From contig CM057158.1 in assembly GCA_029962745.1 (NCBI GenBank), positions 10,303,780-10,367,779 on the forward strand: DNA of 64,000 nucleotides, written 5' to 3'. The notes beneath the pieces were generated by a model. It was not told the origin of the DNA. It did no database searches and saw only the letters and a program-made list of their open reading frames with translations. This document shows, in pieces, positions 51,340 through 62,700 of the stretch. Source of the DNA: Echinometra lucunter. Taxonomy: Eukaryota; Echinodermata; Echinoidea; Camarodonta; Echinometridae. The position numbers were made by a program, and so were the translations under genes. The stretch's first letter is position 1. The number at the start of each line of letters is the position of its first letter.

Positions 51340-54300
51340 ACAATATATATATATATTTATAAGACACATTTTATATGTCAAATTATACCCTTGGAACACA
51401 TTGTTCCAGACATGAATTGTATCTGAAAGCTAATTGCTTAAGAGGAAATCTACAAAGATGTCATGGTTAAATCACAACAAACAGACATTCTTCAGTTTAC
51501 TATGAGTATGTCAATGATGGCTGAATAGTGAATTGAATTGCTCATGTCCTAGGCATTTATCAACCAGGCTCTCACTTTGGAGTACCATACTAATAAAGCT
51601 CCAATATCAAGAGCTTGCAGTGACACGACTGCATTACGTACAATACTTCATCATACGTGAGACATGCTGATACCTCATAAGCCCTTTTCATACATGTATT
51701 ACCCACTTACATGTATCTTAAGACAGGCTCAAATGTTACGCCTTTTTTATGGATACGCTTCAGACTGCTGGTAATATGAATGGCTCCCTCTCATTATTGC
51801 AGTATTTCCTTCCTCCAACTTTATGCTTATTGTTTTGCATCTATTTGACGACTATTCTACGCTTCGAGATCTAGTAATATTAATGTAATATTGCAAATAC
51901 CTGGCAAATATGAACGGCAAAATAGGTGTAACATTTACAGCTTGTGAAGTGGAGCGTAGTGTCTCGTTGACAGGTTTAACCCTTAGCCGAATATGCATTG
52001 TACCAACCCTCAAATTAATTTTTTTTCCACAGGGCTCTTTTTCGAAAACCCTAATAAAAAAGAGCCCCCGTCAGCTTTCTCACGGAGGCTCTTTTTGTGA
52101 TGACGAGGACTCTTTCTTGCATGTATTTTTTGTTCATCTTACCCCCCTGAAAACACTTTATTAGCCTTTTAATTCAATGTTTAGCTAATGTTTCGTATCA
52201 CTTGACTTAAGATTAGGTTTCCCTGAGTTTCCTCCTTATTTATGTGATCCAACATTTGTACTGTATTATGTAGGCCTGGCACGAGTAGTGATTTTACTAT
52301 TCGAGGTGAGTAGATAAAAATACTGAAGTTTTTTTGAGTATCCGAGTAGTAATTTGCTGTCAAATTACCACTAATTTGCATCATAAATTACGGCCAATTC
52401 AGTTTGAAGTCTTTGGACTTGGGCTCCGATCGTCGCGAGTGGCAATGTCCACCACAGAATGCAATGAGTGGGACTGATTCAAAATTTTGTACATCTCAAA
52501 AGACAATTCTTACCGATTTTACGTCCATATCAGTGAAAAATTATTGTATATCCACACTCAGTAGTTATTTTTAAGCGGAATAATTACCCTAATTTTTCTA
52601 GGAAAAATACCATTAGCAAACCATTTTTCGTAAATTTGTTTGGTATTCCATCACCAAAAGCAAACCATCTTGTTGACAATGATATAGCCTTTTGTCAAGG
52701 GGTGCATATAATTACTTGGATTGTGCTGTCCTCTCGAAAATAAAAGCAATCACTTGTTTCTAAAATAGTTCCAGCGATTTTTATTGAAATTATTATGTCT
52801 GATGATACAAGAATAATTAGTTGGCCATGATCATGATTACGAATGATCTCAGTGATGATATTTCATAAATCAAAACAATTAGAGCCTTTATCGTAAACCA
52901 GGTATTTTACAAGAATTTGTTTTTTTTATGAATGGAAATTGTGCATGCGGCCGCATTGTGCAGTGGCTGGTGCTGGCGCAACGCAGTGCATTTAGGATTT
53001 AGGATACAATGATTGTACGCTGGGTAATCAGGATGCAATGCGGGACTTGCTGATAAAATTGAATACCGTAATATTGTGGATGCCAATATGAATGGGATGA
53101 AAGAGAGAATACCGCAATATTGCAGTAATATTATTGTATTTTCCCTGTAATATGAACAGTGTCCATGGGAAATCGCTTACCAATGCATATCGGTAATATT
53201 GCGTTATTGGGGAAGATGAACAGGGCTATATTAAAGAAACATCCTAATAATCACAGAACAGCATCATGTTCACCATAGGAAAAAAAAAATCAATCACACA
53301 AAGTCCTTCAAAGCTTCTTACATCCTGCCTTGAGAAGTTTCTAGGCAAAATTTTAAGGAAAGACTGTTATGAATACACAATGAACACAGCAGTGTAAAAA
53401 TAGTCAATAGAAAAACTGGACCATCATTAGCAGGTTTCCCATAGCCTGTTTTTTTTTTTTTTATCTTGGTTCCCCACATTTTGCAATGTGTACCTGGTAA
53501 TGCATCAACAATATTTTGGCTGGCCTAGAGTTACAAGAAAATGACCAATAATGGTAGATATTGGGTATGAATTCGGTAATTCTTTAAGATGCATCAAGCC
53601 ACACAACCACTTCTACTTAGAATTTATTTTTTCCCTCTGCGGCAAGATAAATCCCACTTCATACATCTGTCGTACAGACTGCTTCTCTAGTTTGAACTAT
53701 AAACCCTAATATCAACTTGAGCCCAAAATATTCATAATTGTATATTTATAATTGTCATGATATCTAAATCACAAGAAGATCACTTAACATTTTGGAATAA
53801 CTTGGCTTAGGTAATGATGCAAATCTATACCTGTAGTGCTGAAAGCATTTCTTGTATCTATTCCTACAATGAACCCATTTCCCGTACTTGGGTAAGGAAG
53901 AAAAACTCACACTGAAACAGAATTGATGATCAAGTGGATAAACTATTTGTCCACCACAATATCCCCATCTCTCAATGATCTCTTGATAAACCAATATAAA
54001 AATCATGATAAACAATTAGAGGCTTGAAATACCACTTTTCCTAGAAAATGAAAAATATACACGATGTGTCATTACACACATTACATTGTTTTGTGAAGTC
54101 TAGATTCAAATGCCTGGCTTCTAGCTTCCGCTGTCACTCTAAACAGCAACCACAACTTGCTTGATGAATCCTTTGAAGACATCATTCCTGTGTCAGGTGT
54201 CAAGCTCTGCCCAGGTACTCCATGCTGCCTTCAATGAAACAACCCTGACTCTCCTTAAATTCCATTGTCCTACTTCTTCTCACCTGACCTGCAGATGAGT

Positions 54301-54346
54301 GAATCTCCCTCACTCTATTTCTCTATCTCTCTTTCTCTCCATGAGC
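49860..54346. other. Intergenic to 3' flank of the RNF166-like gene
   Basis: AT-rich, with (CT)n at 51299-51338, and TTTATT (AATAAA on the minus strand) at about 53623-53628 as a candidate polyadenylation signal for the minus-strand gene. A possible large element runs from about 51678 to 53225. No coding sequence recognised. Confidence 0.5.
51678..53225. repeat. Possible 1.5-kb element with weak inverted ends
   Basis: The left AAGCCCTTTTCATAC...TATTACCCAC and the right, inverted, AGCCCTGTTCATC...CAATATTACCG are similar but imperfect. Words such as GTAATATTGC and TAATATGAA recur at both sides. The middle contains an AGAGCCCCCGTCAG/CTTTCTCACGGAGGCTCTTT hairpin near 52058-52096. Could be coincidence. 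Confidence 0.25.
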
Positions 54347-54412
54347 TTACTTTTCCTCCATTGATGCTGCAAGCACCTGCTTAAGAATCTCATCTTCTTC
54401 TTTATCATAATC
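54347..54412 (-). CDS. RNF166: RNF166-like exon 5 (UIM-like C-terminus and stop)
   Basis: The acceptor is an A/T-rich TTTTTTTAG ending at 54413. The exon reads DYDKEEDEILKQVLAASMEE, Lys and TAA at 54349-54347. Matching RNF114 (D-Y-D-x-D-E-E-D...Q-V-L-x-x-S) it is the ubiquitin-interacting-motif helix; the core Ser is kept, while the usual Ala is not, as in RNF114. Phase 0 joining to exon 4 restores YDTYVDYD. Confidence 0.9.
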   Translation of the reverse strand, partial: DYDKEEDEILKQVLAASMEEK

Positions 54413-54593
54413 CTAAAAAAAAACAAAAAACAAAGAATGAACACAATAAAATCAAAAGTAATATCAGTTTAGTGTTTGTGCACAGGCACTTCTTAGGCAA
54501 ACAGAGGAAAAGTATTATTACTTGTAAATCTGTCTCTTCATGTTTACTTTCATGATTACTATTCAATCTCAGTTCTAAATGTTAAATACAATC

Positions 54594-54951
54594 AGGGGGG
54601 GTGTATCAAACAGCTGTTTTTAAGTTACGAATGACTTTGCAAATGTTTCATACAGCCGTTTTTAAATTATGAATGACTTTGAAAACGACTTGAATATGGC
54701 AAGCCAAATGGCATTCTCAATCATAAATTGCATCAGCTAAAGGTGAAATATGCAGACGTAGATTAACGTTGCTATTGTTTACTAACATTTTAATTGTGAA
54801 GTATATTTTTTGCCACAATCTAATTGAGATTATAGGAAATGCAGCCACACTTTGTTAAAATGGCAGGAAAAATTTTGGGCACCCCATATGGTACTTTATG
54901 ACTTTGTAAAGTCATGAAAACTTTATGAACAGCTTTATGAAACACCCCCTC
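54594..54951. repeat. MITE-like element (GGGGGTGT...ACACCCCC) in RNF166 intron 4
   Basis: The left GGGGGGGTGTATCAAACAGC and the right, inverted, GAGGGGGTGTTTCATAAAGC are matching ends. Inside, words for CAGCTGTTTTTAAGTTACGA and AATGACTTTG repeat twice in the left part and pair with TCATAAAG/CATGACTTT on the right. It resembles in style the fold-back elements at 35765 and 37928. Confidence 0.5.
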
Positions 54952-55613
54952 AGATCAGGTACTTTTTTACTACTATCATACACGTATGAATTATAATGTA
55001 GATGTATGTTCATTGACAGAATGAGATAGGAAAGGAATGCTACATGTGCAGTCCATGAAAGTGATCCAAACATTGTCCTTCTCAATAAAGAATGAACAGT
55101 GACAGTACAAAATCACAAATGTGTCAGTGCAAAAAAGCCCCTACCAGTAAATGTATTGTGTGCAGAAAAACCCTCAACAAAATGACAGATTTTCATTTTC
55201 TTCTAATGAAAATCCAGATGTGACTCTCCATCGTTTTGGAGTTACTGTTACCTTGTTTTCTGGATAGATTTGAAGAAATAATGAAGCCATAATTTATGGC
55301 AACCTTTCTTCTTTCTTCACTCTCTCTTCACATCTTGCAAAGGGTAAAGACGTTTCTGCACTAATGCAACAACATATGAATCAGACCTATGAAGGCAATT
55401 AATCCAGATGCATTTAATTTAGTTACTGTTTGTACTGCTCAATTTGCAATCACTTATCAATGATATCACTCTTTCATGACATGCAAAGGACAGGGCAGTA
55501 ACTAGTTCCAACACAGTTCAACATCAGAAAATACTGACTTCATGTAAATCTAGCATTACACAGGCATTCACAATGTGCTTGAAAGGGGAGGGGGGGGGGG
55601 GGAGAGCACTTAC
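54952..55613. other. Intron 4 remainder
   Basis: AT-rich with a G run at 55589-55602 right next to the exon 4 donor. Nothing else recognised. Confidence 0.6.
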
Positions 55614-55836
55614 CACATAAGTATCATACTCAAATTGATGCCTTAGGTTCATATGATGTAAAAAGTTGCTACTTTCATAGTTCGGGTCCCCCCATGGCAT
55701 AGAGGCACAGATAGGACACACGACAGGCGTGTCAATGGACTTGTGTTCCTTGTTGCAGTGTCTTCTTAAGCCATCACAATCTAGGTTCTTGGCACCACAG
55801 ATTGGGCATTGGAAAGTGGATCGGTTTGGAAGGTTG
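55614..55836 (-). CDS. RNF166: RNF166-like exon 4 (two zinc fingers)
   Basis: The acceptor CTCTTTCAG ends at 55837 and the donor GTAAGT begins at 55613. After completing Ser121 it encodes [19 protein letters not shown], a C2H2 finger (Cys131, Cys134, His146, His152), then [16 protein letters not shown] and [20 protein letters not shown], a second finger (Cys161, Cys164, His182, His187). [14 protein letters not shown] is the strongest family signature in the window. An upstream ATG in the longer open frame (55889) lies in the intron and is not the start. Confidence 0.96.
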
Positions 55837-56339
55837 CTGAAAGAGAGATGGACAAGATGAACAGATGATGAGTTCAGAGGAAGTTGCACTGAATGGAACG
55901 AATTATAAACCCACTAATGGGTGATTACTGTTTTCTCTTATTCCCAAGGACATCATGCAGAATATACAGTCCCTATAGGCAAAGGGTTAAGCAATAGTTT
56001 TTTGTATGAGAAGTTAAAAATATCCCTGGGATGACATGTTCGGGGTTAGGCTCGGAGAATTCCAACGTTTCATCCACTTGTGTAGGCTTGTGTGAAGCAT
56101 GGTTCTTCTGCGTATGCTGTCTTCTTTTGTTCAAAGACAGGGAACCTGCCTCTTCTAACAGATCAAGTTATGTGAAGGGTCCTGAGTCAACCTAGTTCAG
56201 TTGTTACGGCCAAGAGGATAAGGAGATTTAGTTTTGATAACTCATAAAACAAAATGTTCTCTCTTACTGGATAGTTAAAATATACATCAATGAATTTAAA
56301 TACTGATTTACTACCCTCATCTACTCAGTCAAGTAACTA
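55837..56339. other. Intron 3, part outside the array
   Basis: No recognised feature apart from the polypyrimidine acceptor tract of exon 4. Faint array-like words begin near 56340. Confidence 0.5.
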
Positions 56340-57512
56340 ATGCCTTGTAGGTGTCTGGAAAGATGGGCCTACTTGTTTCAACTCTGATTTTGGTCCACTG
56401 CCATCCTTCACTAGACCACAGGTATTTTGGAGGTTTCTTAGAAGAACCTACAAGTTTCAACTCTCGTTGAAGTCTATTGCTTTCATCCAATGGTTTATAG
56501 AACAATGAACCTTACCTTCTGGGGTTCCTAGTTAGGAAAGGCTTAATATCTACTTTAAAATCCACTACCTTCTTTGCTAGACTGCAGAAAATAGATTTGT
56601 CAGTTGACCTACTTTGGAGGGCTGTTAAACAGGTTCAACTCCCATTTAGGTATTCTAACCATGTCTGCTGGACCACAGAACATAGACTGTCTCAGGAACT
56701 TGCCTTATACATATACATTAGGCTTCCTTGAAGTAGAACATATAAGTTTCAATTCTTCTTTAGGCTAGCTTCTCTCTTCACTGGATTACAGAAGATGGAT
56801 CCTTCAGGCAACTTTCCTTGGACTCTTGGAGGCTCCTATCCAGAAGGACCTAAAGGTTTTAACTGTCATTTACATTTTGTAGATTCATTACCCTCATCCA
56901 ACTGAGTCCAGGACACAGGTTATTCAAGGCAACTTAACTTTTAGGTTTTCGAGAAGCAGAACACACACGTGTCAACTTTTCTTCAGATCATCATCTCCAT
57001 TCACTAAATGCATTTGTCAGGTAACTTACCTTGGAGGTTCCTATCAAGTACCAATTACAAGTTCAATTCTCACTTAGGTCCATTAACAGCATCTGCTGGG
57101 CTTCAGAACATGGATTGTCTGATATTCACTTTTAGGTTTCTGAGCAGTAGAACATACAGGTTTCAACTCTTTTTTAGGTCAACTTCTTTCTCCACTTAAC
57201 TACAGGAAATGGATCTGTCAGTTAACTTACATGTACCTTGGAGGTTCCTATCAAGTAGGACCTACAGGTTTCAGCTTCATTTACATTCCCTATCTTCCTT
57301 TGCTGGTGTACAGGGCATGGGTTATTTCAGGTAATTAAACTTTAAGGTTTCCTAGAAGTAGAACCTACAAGTTTCAATTCCTCTCTCTCTTTAACTACTC
57401 TTTCCACTGCACTACTGGACATGGACAGTCTCAGGTAAATGAAGGTGTGAATGCTGGTTTAGGTTCACTGCCTTCCTTCACCAAGGGATATGGGCTGTTA
57501 CAGGTAACTTAC
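56340..57512 (-). repeat. Tandem array of decayed exon-3 copies
   Basis: Read on the plus strand, units carry (GGAGG)TTCCTA-CAAGTAG or GGTTTCTGAG-AGTAG, then ACCTACAGGTTTCAACTC, TTAGGTCCA, CTTC-TCCACT and CTACAGG-CATGG, all of which are found in exon 3 (57513-57625) and its donor. Unit anchors lie near 56432, 56521, 56617, 56722, 56829, 56944, 57032, 57135, 57240 and 57347, with weaker ones at the edges: about a dozen units, spacing about 90-115 bp. Two unit types alternate. Many keep a donor-like AGGTAA on the minus strand. Frames checked in two units hit stops, so they are pseudo-exons. Confidence 0.8.
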
Positions 57513-57625
57513 CTAGGGGGTTTCTGAGAAGTAGGCCCTACAGGCTTGAAGACTGGTTTAGGTCCATTGCTATTGTCCACTAACCTACAGGCCATGGTGT
57601 GCTGCCTCAGTTTGGTTAAGCTCAT
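57513..57625 (-). CDS. RNF166: RNF166-like exon 3 (C2HC finger end and linker)
   Basis: The acceptor TGTGTAG ends at 57626 and the donor GTAAGT begins at 57512. It reads MSLTKLRQHTMAC, supplying His92 and Cys96 of the C2HC finger, then a linker ending FKPVGPTSQKPP plus two bases. This matches the RNF166 segment L-A-K-M-R-x-H-x-x-x-C and its P-T-S-Q-x-x-P linker. The joint with exon 4 recreates [10 protein letters not shown]. Decayed copies of this exon fill the neighbouring intron (56340-57512), making this the source or a member of a tandem array. Confidence 0.85.
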
Positions 57626-58470
57626 CTACACATACAGGCAGATAAAATTTCAAACATTTGAAAACGTGTTGATGCTTGCAATTTTCAAAAGAAATGATAT
57701 CATGCTCTTGAAATATTTCTAATTAGAACTAGAGCAATGTTTTCTTTGGAAATAAGCAATCAATACTTGCTGTGCTGTGCAGCTGTATCTTGAAGCAAAA
57801 TGTATGCTGACAGACATAAATGTAAGCACCAAAACTATACTTGCTGTGTCCCTAACATTTAATTGGTTGAAATTTTTTTTTAGAATATAGAATTTAGAAT
57901 CGTCATTGTTTTTACGAACCGGTGAATCTGCCTACATGCGCAGAAACGCGCATTGGAGAAAATGTTTTTCTACAAACTGTTGAACTGTGTTTGAATGGCC
58001 AGTGCTGCCTTATTCTGTATTAATGTACATGGTAATATACATGTACGCCATCTTAAAATTAAAGTTATAAGATTTCTTTTAATGTACATAATCATCGATA
58101 CATGAAATTATGCGGAGGAAGCAATTTTGTTATTTAAGAATACCTAGATCTACTAAATGATTTCCTCCAATTCACATTTCTGCACATCACGCACAAATTC
58201 GCCGATGCGTAAAAACAATGATATAAAGGCGATTAAGAAATAAGAACACTTCTAAGATTGGGAATTAGGTGCAACCGACCTACTCTGTTTATGCAACCTG
58301 CACTCCTATTACACATAGACAATATTTTCTAGAAAACAACTAAATGAAGTGATAACCAGTACATGTCATCGATAATGAAGATTTAAAACAGAAACTAAAA
58401 TTCTACCACTATGACAGAACATGAGAAAAGGGCTCTCTAACAATACCCTCCCACATGTAAATGTACTCAC
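57626..58470. other. Intron 2
   Basis: AT-rich intron of 845 bp with no repeat or gene recognised. Confidence 0.7.
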
Positions 58471-58627
58471 CTTCTTTTTGCAACCTATGCAAGTGTCTTT
58501 GGTGGATGACATCTGTTTCTCCACATCCTTGGCTCTACTCCTCTCCTTGGGTTTAAACGTCACTCGACATAGAGGGCAGCTGGGTGAAACCACAGTGAGG
58601 AAGGGGGCAAGGCACTCTTCACAGAAG
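58471..58627 (-). CDS. RNF166: RNF166-like exon 2 (second half of RING, start of C2HC finger)
   Basis: The acceptor CTTCCAG ends at 58628 and the donor GTGAGT begins at 58470. The exon completes Val31 and gives FCEECLAPF, then SPSCPLCRVTFKPKERSRA, VEKQMSST and CIGCKKK. Cys33, Cys36, Cys48 and Cys51 complete a C3HC4 RING with regular spacing. Cys77 and Cys80 begin the C2HC finger. The V-E-K-Q-(L/M)-S-S segment after the RING is a close match to RNF166. The exon ends in phase 0. Confidence 0.94.
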
Positions 58628-60229
58628 CTGGAAGATATATTAAATGGCTCATGGGTAGGGTTGAAAGATTAATATGCAAGGTAGCTTAAAATGCAGAAGC
58701 ACAAAAAGAAATCTGGAACGCAATTCAAGGCATGTTGTTGAAAATTGTAATTCTATTGCATAAATTTGGAAGCAGTACTATAATGCCATAGAGAGAGAAA
58801 AAAAAAGAAATCTCCACTACTCTGATTACTAAGGTTAAGCCTTTATCACAAAACTTTTAAGAGACTGTCAATACATGCAAAATAAAAACTTTGTATACAT
58901 GTAAATCACCAAAATCACAATTTCCCTTCAGTCTCTGTTTGCTTAAGCACGATCCCTGATTTGCTAAGCAACTAATTTATAGGCTCATACAGAATATCCA
59001 TATGTATCCATGTGCTGTGCAGGTCTTACGGCTATTTGTTATTACACTGTACAAGTACTCTTGATCTGAAATTCTGACTCCTGTCAGATAAGGAAGGTTA
59101 CCCGTAGATGTCAGTCAGATCAAATCATAGCCAGATTGGGTATCTCATCATTCATGCCAACCCCCACCCCCCCCCCACCCCTTGCTGGAATCAGCATAGT
59201 GTCACACTTGAAAGTGTGGCACTCTTGACCAAAAGGAACAAAGGTTATTAAACTTACCCAGTATATGGTAAAATTAACCAATCAAGATGTTAACATAAAG
59301 GCAGTGTATACAGCCACACTATGTTTTAAACATTGGTAACTTTGTTTAGAATGATATTCTCTCCTATATGAGGCTTACGTACACACTCGAGATGCAAAAC
59401 CCTTATAAATGGGTACCCTTTCCTACCAATATGACTCTTAAAAATGGACACGGGTATGGAGGCTTCAGCGGCACACGCGTTGAAACAAAATTTCAGTACC
59501 CCCCCCCCCCCCCGAGTTACACGTGTATCTCGCATTAGTGGACATCTAATCGTCTACCTCCCCAAAATATACTTTAAACAATGAATATAACTATTTTTCC
59601 CTGTACATCTAACAAATCGACATTAATGTGAAATAAGAAACACCATTCACTTGGTAGGCCTACAGTAATAAACTTCATTTTGTTACACGCTAGCTCCACT
59701 GCAAACCAGACATGTCAAGTCTCACGCATTAGGTGTGAAACTCCCGCATTGCATTGGGGGCTCTCACCCGTACTTCAAAACAGCGTTTTGAATAGCAAAA
59801 CTAATTGCTGACGCGAACGCGAAATACATTGACTCGGATTTTTTATTTTACTTGCTAGCAATGTTCCTGTGGCTCTTAATTTTTCCCCTTTCTGCTTCAT
59901 ATCTGATGAATGAACTGAAAATGGTGAATTTTAAGAAGAAAACTGACACTTATCAGACTCGTAGGTGGACAGCATGCCGTCGAGTAACCAATAAAAAAGC
60001 ATGCTATGTAGTTTAAGTACGGACTTGTCACGTTCATTGACCGAGTACACAGGATGAGGGGGGGCTCTTGCTCATCCCCCAAAATCTTTCTCATGCCTAA
60101 CGTTACATCTATCCCCATATATATTATACACAATGCCTGGCGATCTCACGGTTCCTTGCCTAAAATCTCATGCATTACTGGTCTCTGACCTTGGCATCTC
60201 TGAGTCTGGCAAACAAACATGTATTTTCC
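58628..60229. other. Intron 1, first part
   Basis: AT-rich; C runs near 59160-59180 and 59500-59514 accompany repeat-like ends. No coding sequence seen. Confidence 0.55.
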
Positions 60230-61272
60230 TAGACCGAAGTGTTCTGTCTGTAACAGTCGTCGTTAGCCTTGTATTTTGGTAGGGTCGGCACTCCTCCTTT
60301 TTAGAGACAGAAGCGCCCCAGTGCGTTGTGCATGCAATCTCATTGTCATGGGCATGACAATGAAAAACTACCTCAAATCAGCGATTTTCCCCCTTTATTC
60401 ATGAATATGAAAATATCATTATACACTACAGAGTAAACCTATACAATGTAGCTTAGCGATTTTATGTTTGATTCCTTTTAACTCTCCATTTTCAGGTAAA
60501 TCCAGAGTCCTAACGTTAGGTTAGGTTGAAAATCTTGCAGCAGCCAACCTCTATCTATGTTCGCCTCCGCGCTTTTCGCAGGGAGATCAGTGAATTTGCG
60601 ACTCGCATTTCAACCGTATTAACGAGCGACCAATACGAAACAACAACAACAAAAACATCTTCCGCATGTATGTGGCCAAATAAAACGTACGTGGTCGATC
60701 GTTTGAATAAGGCCGGTTGAAATGCAAGGAGTAGCGAATTCGCTGATCTCCCTGCGAAAAGCGCGCTGGCAAACAGAGATAGAGGTTGGCTGCTCCAAGA
60801 TTTTCAACCGAGAGGACCTAACGTTAGGACCCTGGATTTACCTGAAAATGGAGAGTTAAAAGGAATCAAACATAAAATCGGTAAGCTACATTGTATAGGT
60901 CTACTCTGTAGTGTATAATGATATTTTTATATTCATGAATAAAGGGGGAAAATCGCTGATTTGAGGTAGTTTTTCATTGTCGTGCCCACGACAATGAGAT
61001 TGCATGCACAACGCACTGGGGCGCTTCTGTCTCTAAAAAGGAGGAGTGCTGACCCTACCAAAATACGAGGCTAACGACGACTGTTAGATCGGCCATATCG
61101 TGTTTTAGCCTTAGGAAACCACTCGTTCATTTGACGCACGCACTTGTGTACAAAGAGAATGGAGGTGGAAATAGGAAACCAATGCGTGTGACTGAATAAA
61201 GCGCTGCTGTACAAAGTGAACGGTGGTTTCCATGGTTTCCTAGACTAATTAGAGACCTTACACTTCGGTCTA
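60230..61272. mobile_element. Long hairpin element in RNF166-like intron 1
   Basis: Arms of about 370 bp, 60251-60617 and 60711-61086, are inverted near-copies: TAACAGTCGTCGTTAGCC against GGCTAACGACGACTGTTA at the ends, and CAGGTAAATCCAGAGTCCTA, CTCCCTGCGAAAAG and GCATTTCAACCG inside. The loop is about 93 bp. TA sits at both tips. An outer pair TAGACCGAAGTG (60230) and CACTTCGGTCTA (61261) suggests an older, wider inverted repeat with about 175 bp of extra DNA on the right. No transposase ORF. Confidence 0.75.
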
Positions 61273-61531
61273 CAGGTCTAGATCTAGTAGTATTTTCCCA
61301 GACAAGCATAGATCTAGACATAGATTTATAGATCCAACAAATGCTTTGTTCAAAGACTGGAGTCAACATCAACCCATCGTCCCATATAATTTTTTGTTCG
61401 GTTATTCCTCATTTTTCTTTGTTCTTTTTTCTTCCCCTGGCCTAGCTGACCTCAGCCTCAACCTCAGCTCTAGATTCTTGACCGAAAAAAAAAAAAACTG
61501 CCCATGTCTCACGTTCAGTCTGAATACTCAC

Positions 61532-61623
61532 ACATGATTGCAAGGGATCCTTGTTGGTTTCAGGAACAATTCCAGGCAAATGGAGCACTTGTAAACTTCG
61601 ATTGGACTAGAAGAAGATGCCAT
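61532..61623 (-). CDS. RNF166: RNF166-like exon 1 (start codon, first half of RING)
   Basis: The ATG at 61623-61621 opens MASSSSPIEVYKCSICLELF and runs to CNH, then two bases of a Val codon. The donor is GTGAGT at 61531-61526. Cys13, Cys16, Cys28 and His30 are the first four RING ligands. The start is chosen because a short Ser-rich leader before the RING is usual in the family and the reading is open only from here. The exon is too short to stand out as an ORF. Confidence 0.9.
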
Positions 61624-62483
61624 GATGAACTGCTACTGAATAGTCAAAAAGGAATTTAGTTATTTTACTGCTATTCTTCTTAGGCATTCTTTGACAAAAG
61701 AAAGGTTACGCTACGCTTGACTGCTCGGTACCAAAACAATCGGTTGCACTGCATGCTAGCTAGCGCTATAGCGCTAGCTAGCCAGCTGTGCACGAGCTCG
61801 AGCAAATAAACATCTCAGGTCGAAATTTCTTGTCTGCTGCCAGCTTGAGATTTGTTTACGGGTAGCCCAGTATGATACGGAGTTCAGTGTATCATGTCTG
61901 AAAGCATCTGCAGACGGTCTGCTGAGGAGGAGGAAGATGATGAGGTCTGAGGAGGCTGCACAAATCTGGTCATATAAAACCAACTTGATATTAAATATTA
62001 ACAAAAACTAGATATTTAACATGCAATTTTCTACATTCCATCCTTATTTATTTATTTCCTAAGCTTTGCAAATCTTGAATAGGCAGATTTATTTTTTTTT
62101 TTGGCACAACATGTTGGCATGTTGCATCTCATTCTGAATCAACCCTGCATAAGAAGGAATTTACTTTAAAGTTTAGCAGTGTTATTTGACAGGATCTGGA
62201 TGTTCTGTTCATGAGAAAGGAACCGAAGGAAATAATCATCTCCAAAACTGTATGAAATAACAAACAAACATAAACAAGACTAGTGGGCCTAAAGTGCAAA
62301 TACATATTTCAAAACAAAACAAAATTAATTAAATCAAACGGCACACGGGGCAGTTGGCTGATAGATAGAGATCGATGTGATATTTACGTAACGGGAAAGG
62401 CAGAGTGCATGGACTCTTGCCACTGTCGATACAATTAAGTGACTCTCACTCTGCTCTTATTCTAAGAGCGCCCCCAACAAAAA
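61624..62483. other. Upstream flank and presumed promoter of the RNF166-like gene
   Basis: No TATA box in an obvious place. It includes the 28-nt palindrome and AT-rich DNA. No gene reading away from it on the plus strand was found. Confidence 0.45.
61755..61782. promoter_or_regulatory. 28-nt perfect palindrome upstream of RNF166-like start
   Basis: Two 14-nt arms of GCTAGCTAGCGCTA and its complement meet without a spacer, about 130 bp upstream of the ATG at 61623. It is followed by CAGCTG and GAGCTCGAG, themselves palindromic. Position suggests promoter or 5' UTR DNA. Function unknown. Confidence 0.6.
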
Positions 62484-62498
62484 AATGAAGAAAGAAAT

Positions 62499-62547
<49 letters not shown>

Positions 62548-62700
62548 AAAGAAAGAAAGAAAGAAAGAAAAGAAAGAAAGAAAGAGACAAAGAAAGCAAG
62601 AAAGAGAGAAAGAAAGCTAGAAAGAGAGAAAGAAAGCAAGAAAGAGAGAAAGAAAGCAAGAAAGAGAGAAAGAAGGAAAGAAATAAAGAAAGAAAAGAAG
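62484..62700. repeat. (GAAA)n array with GAGA/GCAA variants
   Basis: Pure (GAAA)n on the left changes to a higher-order repeat of AAGAAAGCAAGAAAGAGAGA units on the right. Lys/Glu and Ser/Phe/Leu frames over it are artefacts. Confidence 0.95.

Larger units (their letters stand above)
54347..61623 (-). other. RNF166: RNF166/RNF114-like E3 ubiquitin ligase gene, complete
   Basis: Gene-level span for five minus-strand exons that splice in phase (2, 0, 2, 0) into 216 residues, close to the 228-237 of vertebrate RNF114 and RNF166. Order: RING C3HC4 (residues 13-51), C2HC finger (77-96), a linker with [16 protein letters not shown], a C2H2 finger (131-152), a second finger (161-187) with the family signature [14 protein letters not shown], and a C-terminal UIM-like helix. 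Members of this family transfer ubiquitin to substrates and act in innate-immune signalling and autophagy in vertebrates. The first two fingers and the linker resemble RNF166 more; the third finger matches RNF114 more. The symbol is therefore tentative. Confidence 0.92.

Noticed and set aside
55524..55889. A 121-codon minus-strand ORF treated as a whole small zinc-finger gene
   Set aside because: It is exon 4 of the RNF166-like gene with readthrough into both introns. RING and UIM exons are found at proper distance and phase.
56340..57512. Regular spaced repeats suggesting a CRISPR array
   Set aside because: Units are diverged over their whole length, with no unique spacers, in a eukaryotic intron; they match exon 3.
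61532..61540. Alternative donor of RNF166-like exon 1 two bases upstream (GTGTGA)
   Set aside because: It would break the frame into exon 2. The GTGAGT donor restores C-N-H-V-F-C, the expected RING sequence.
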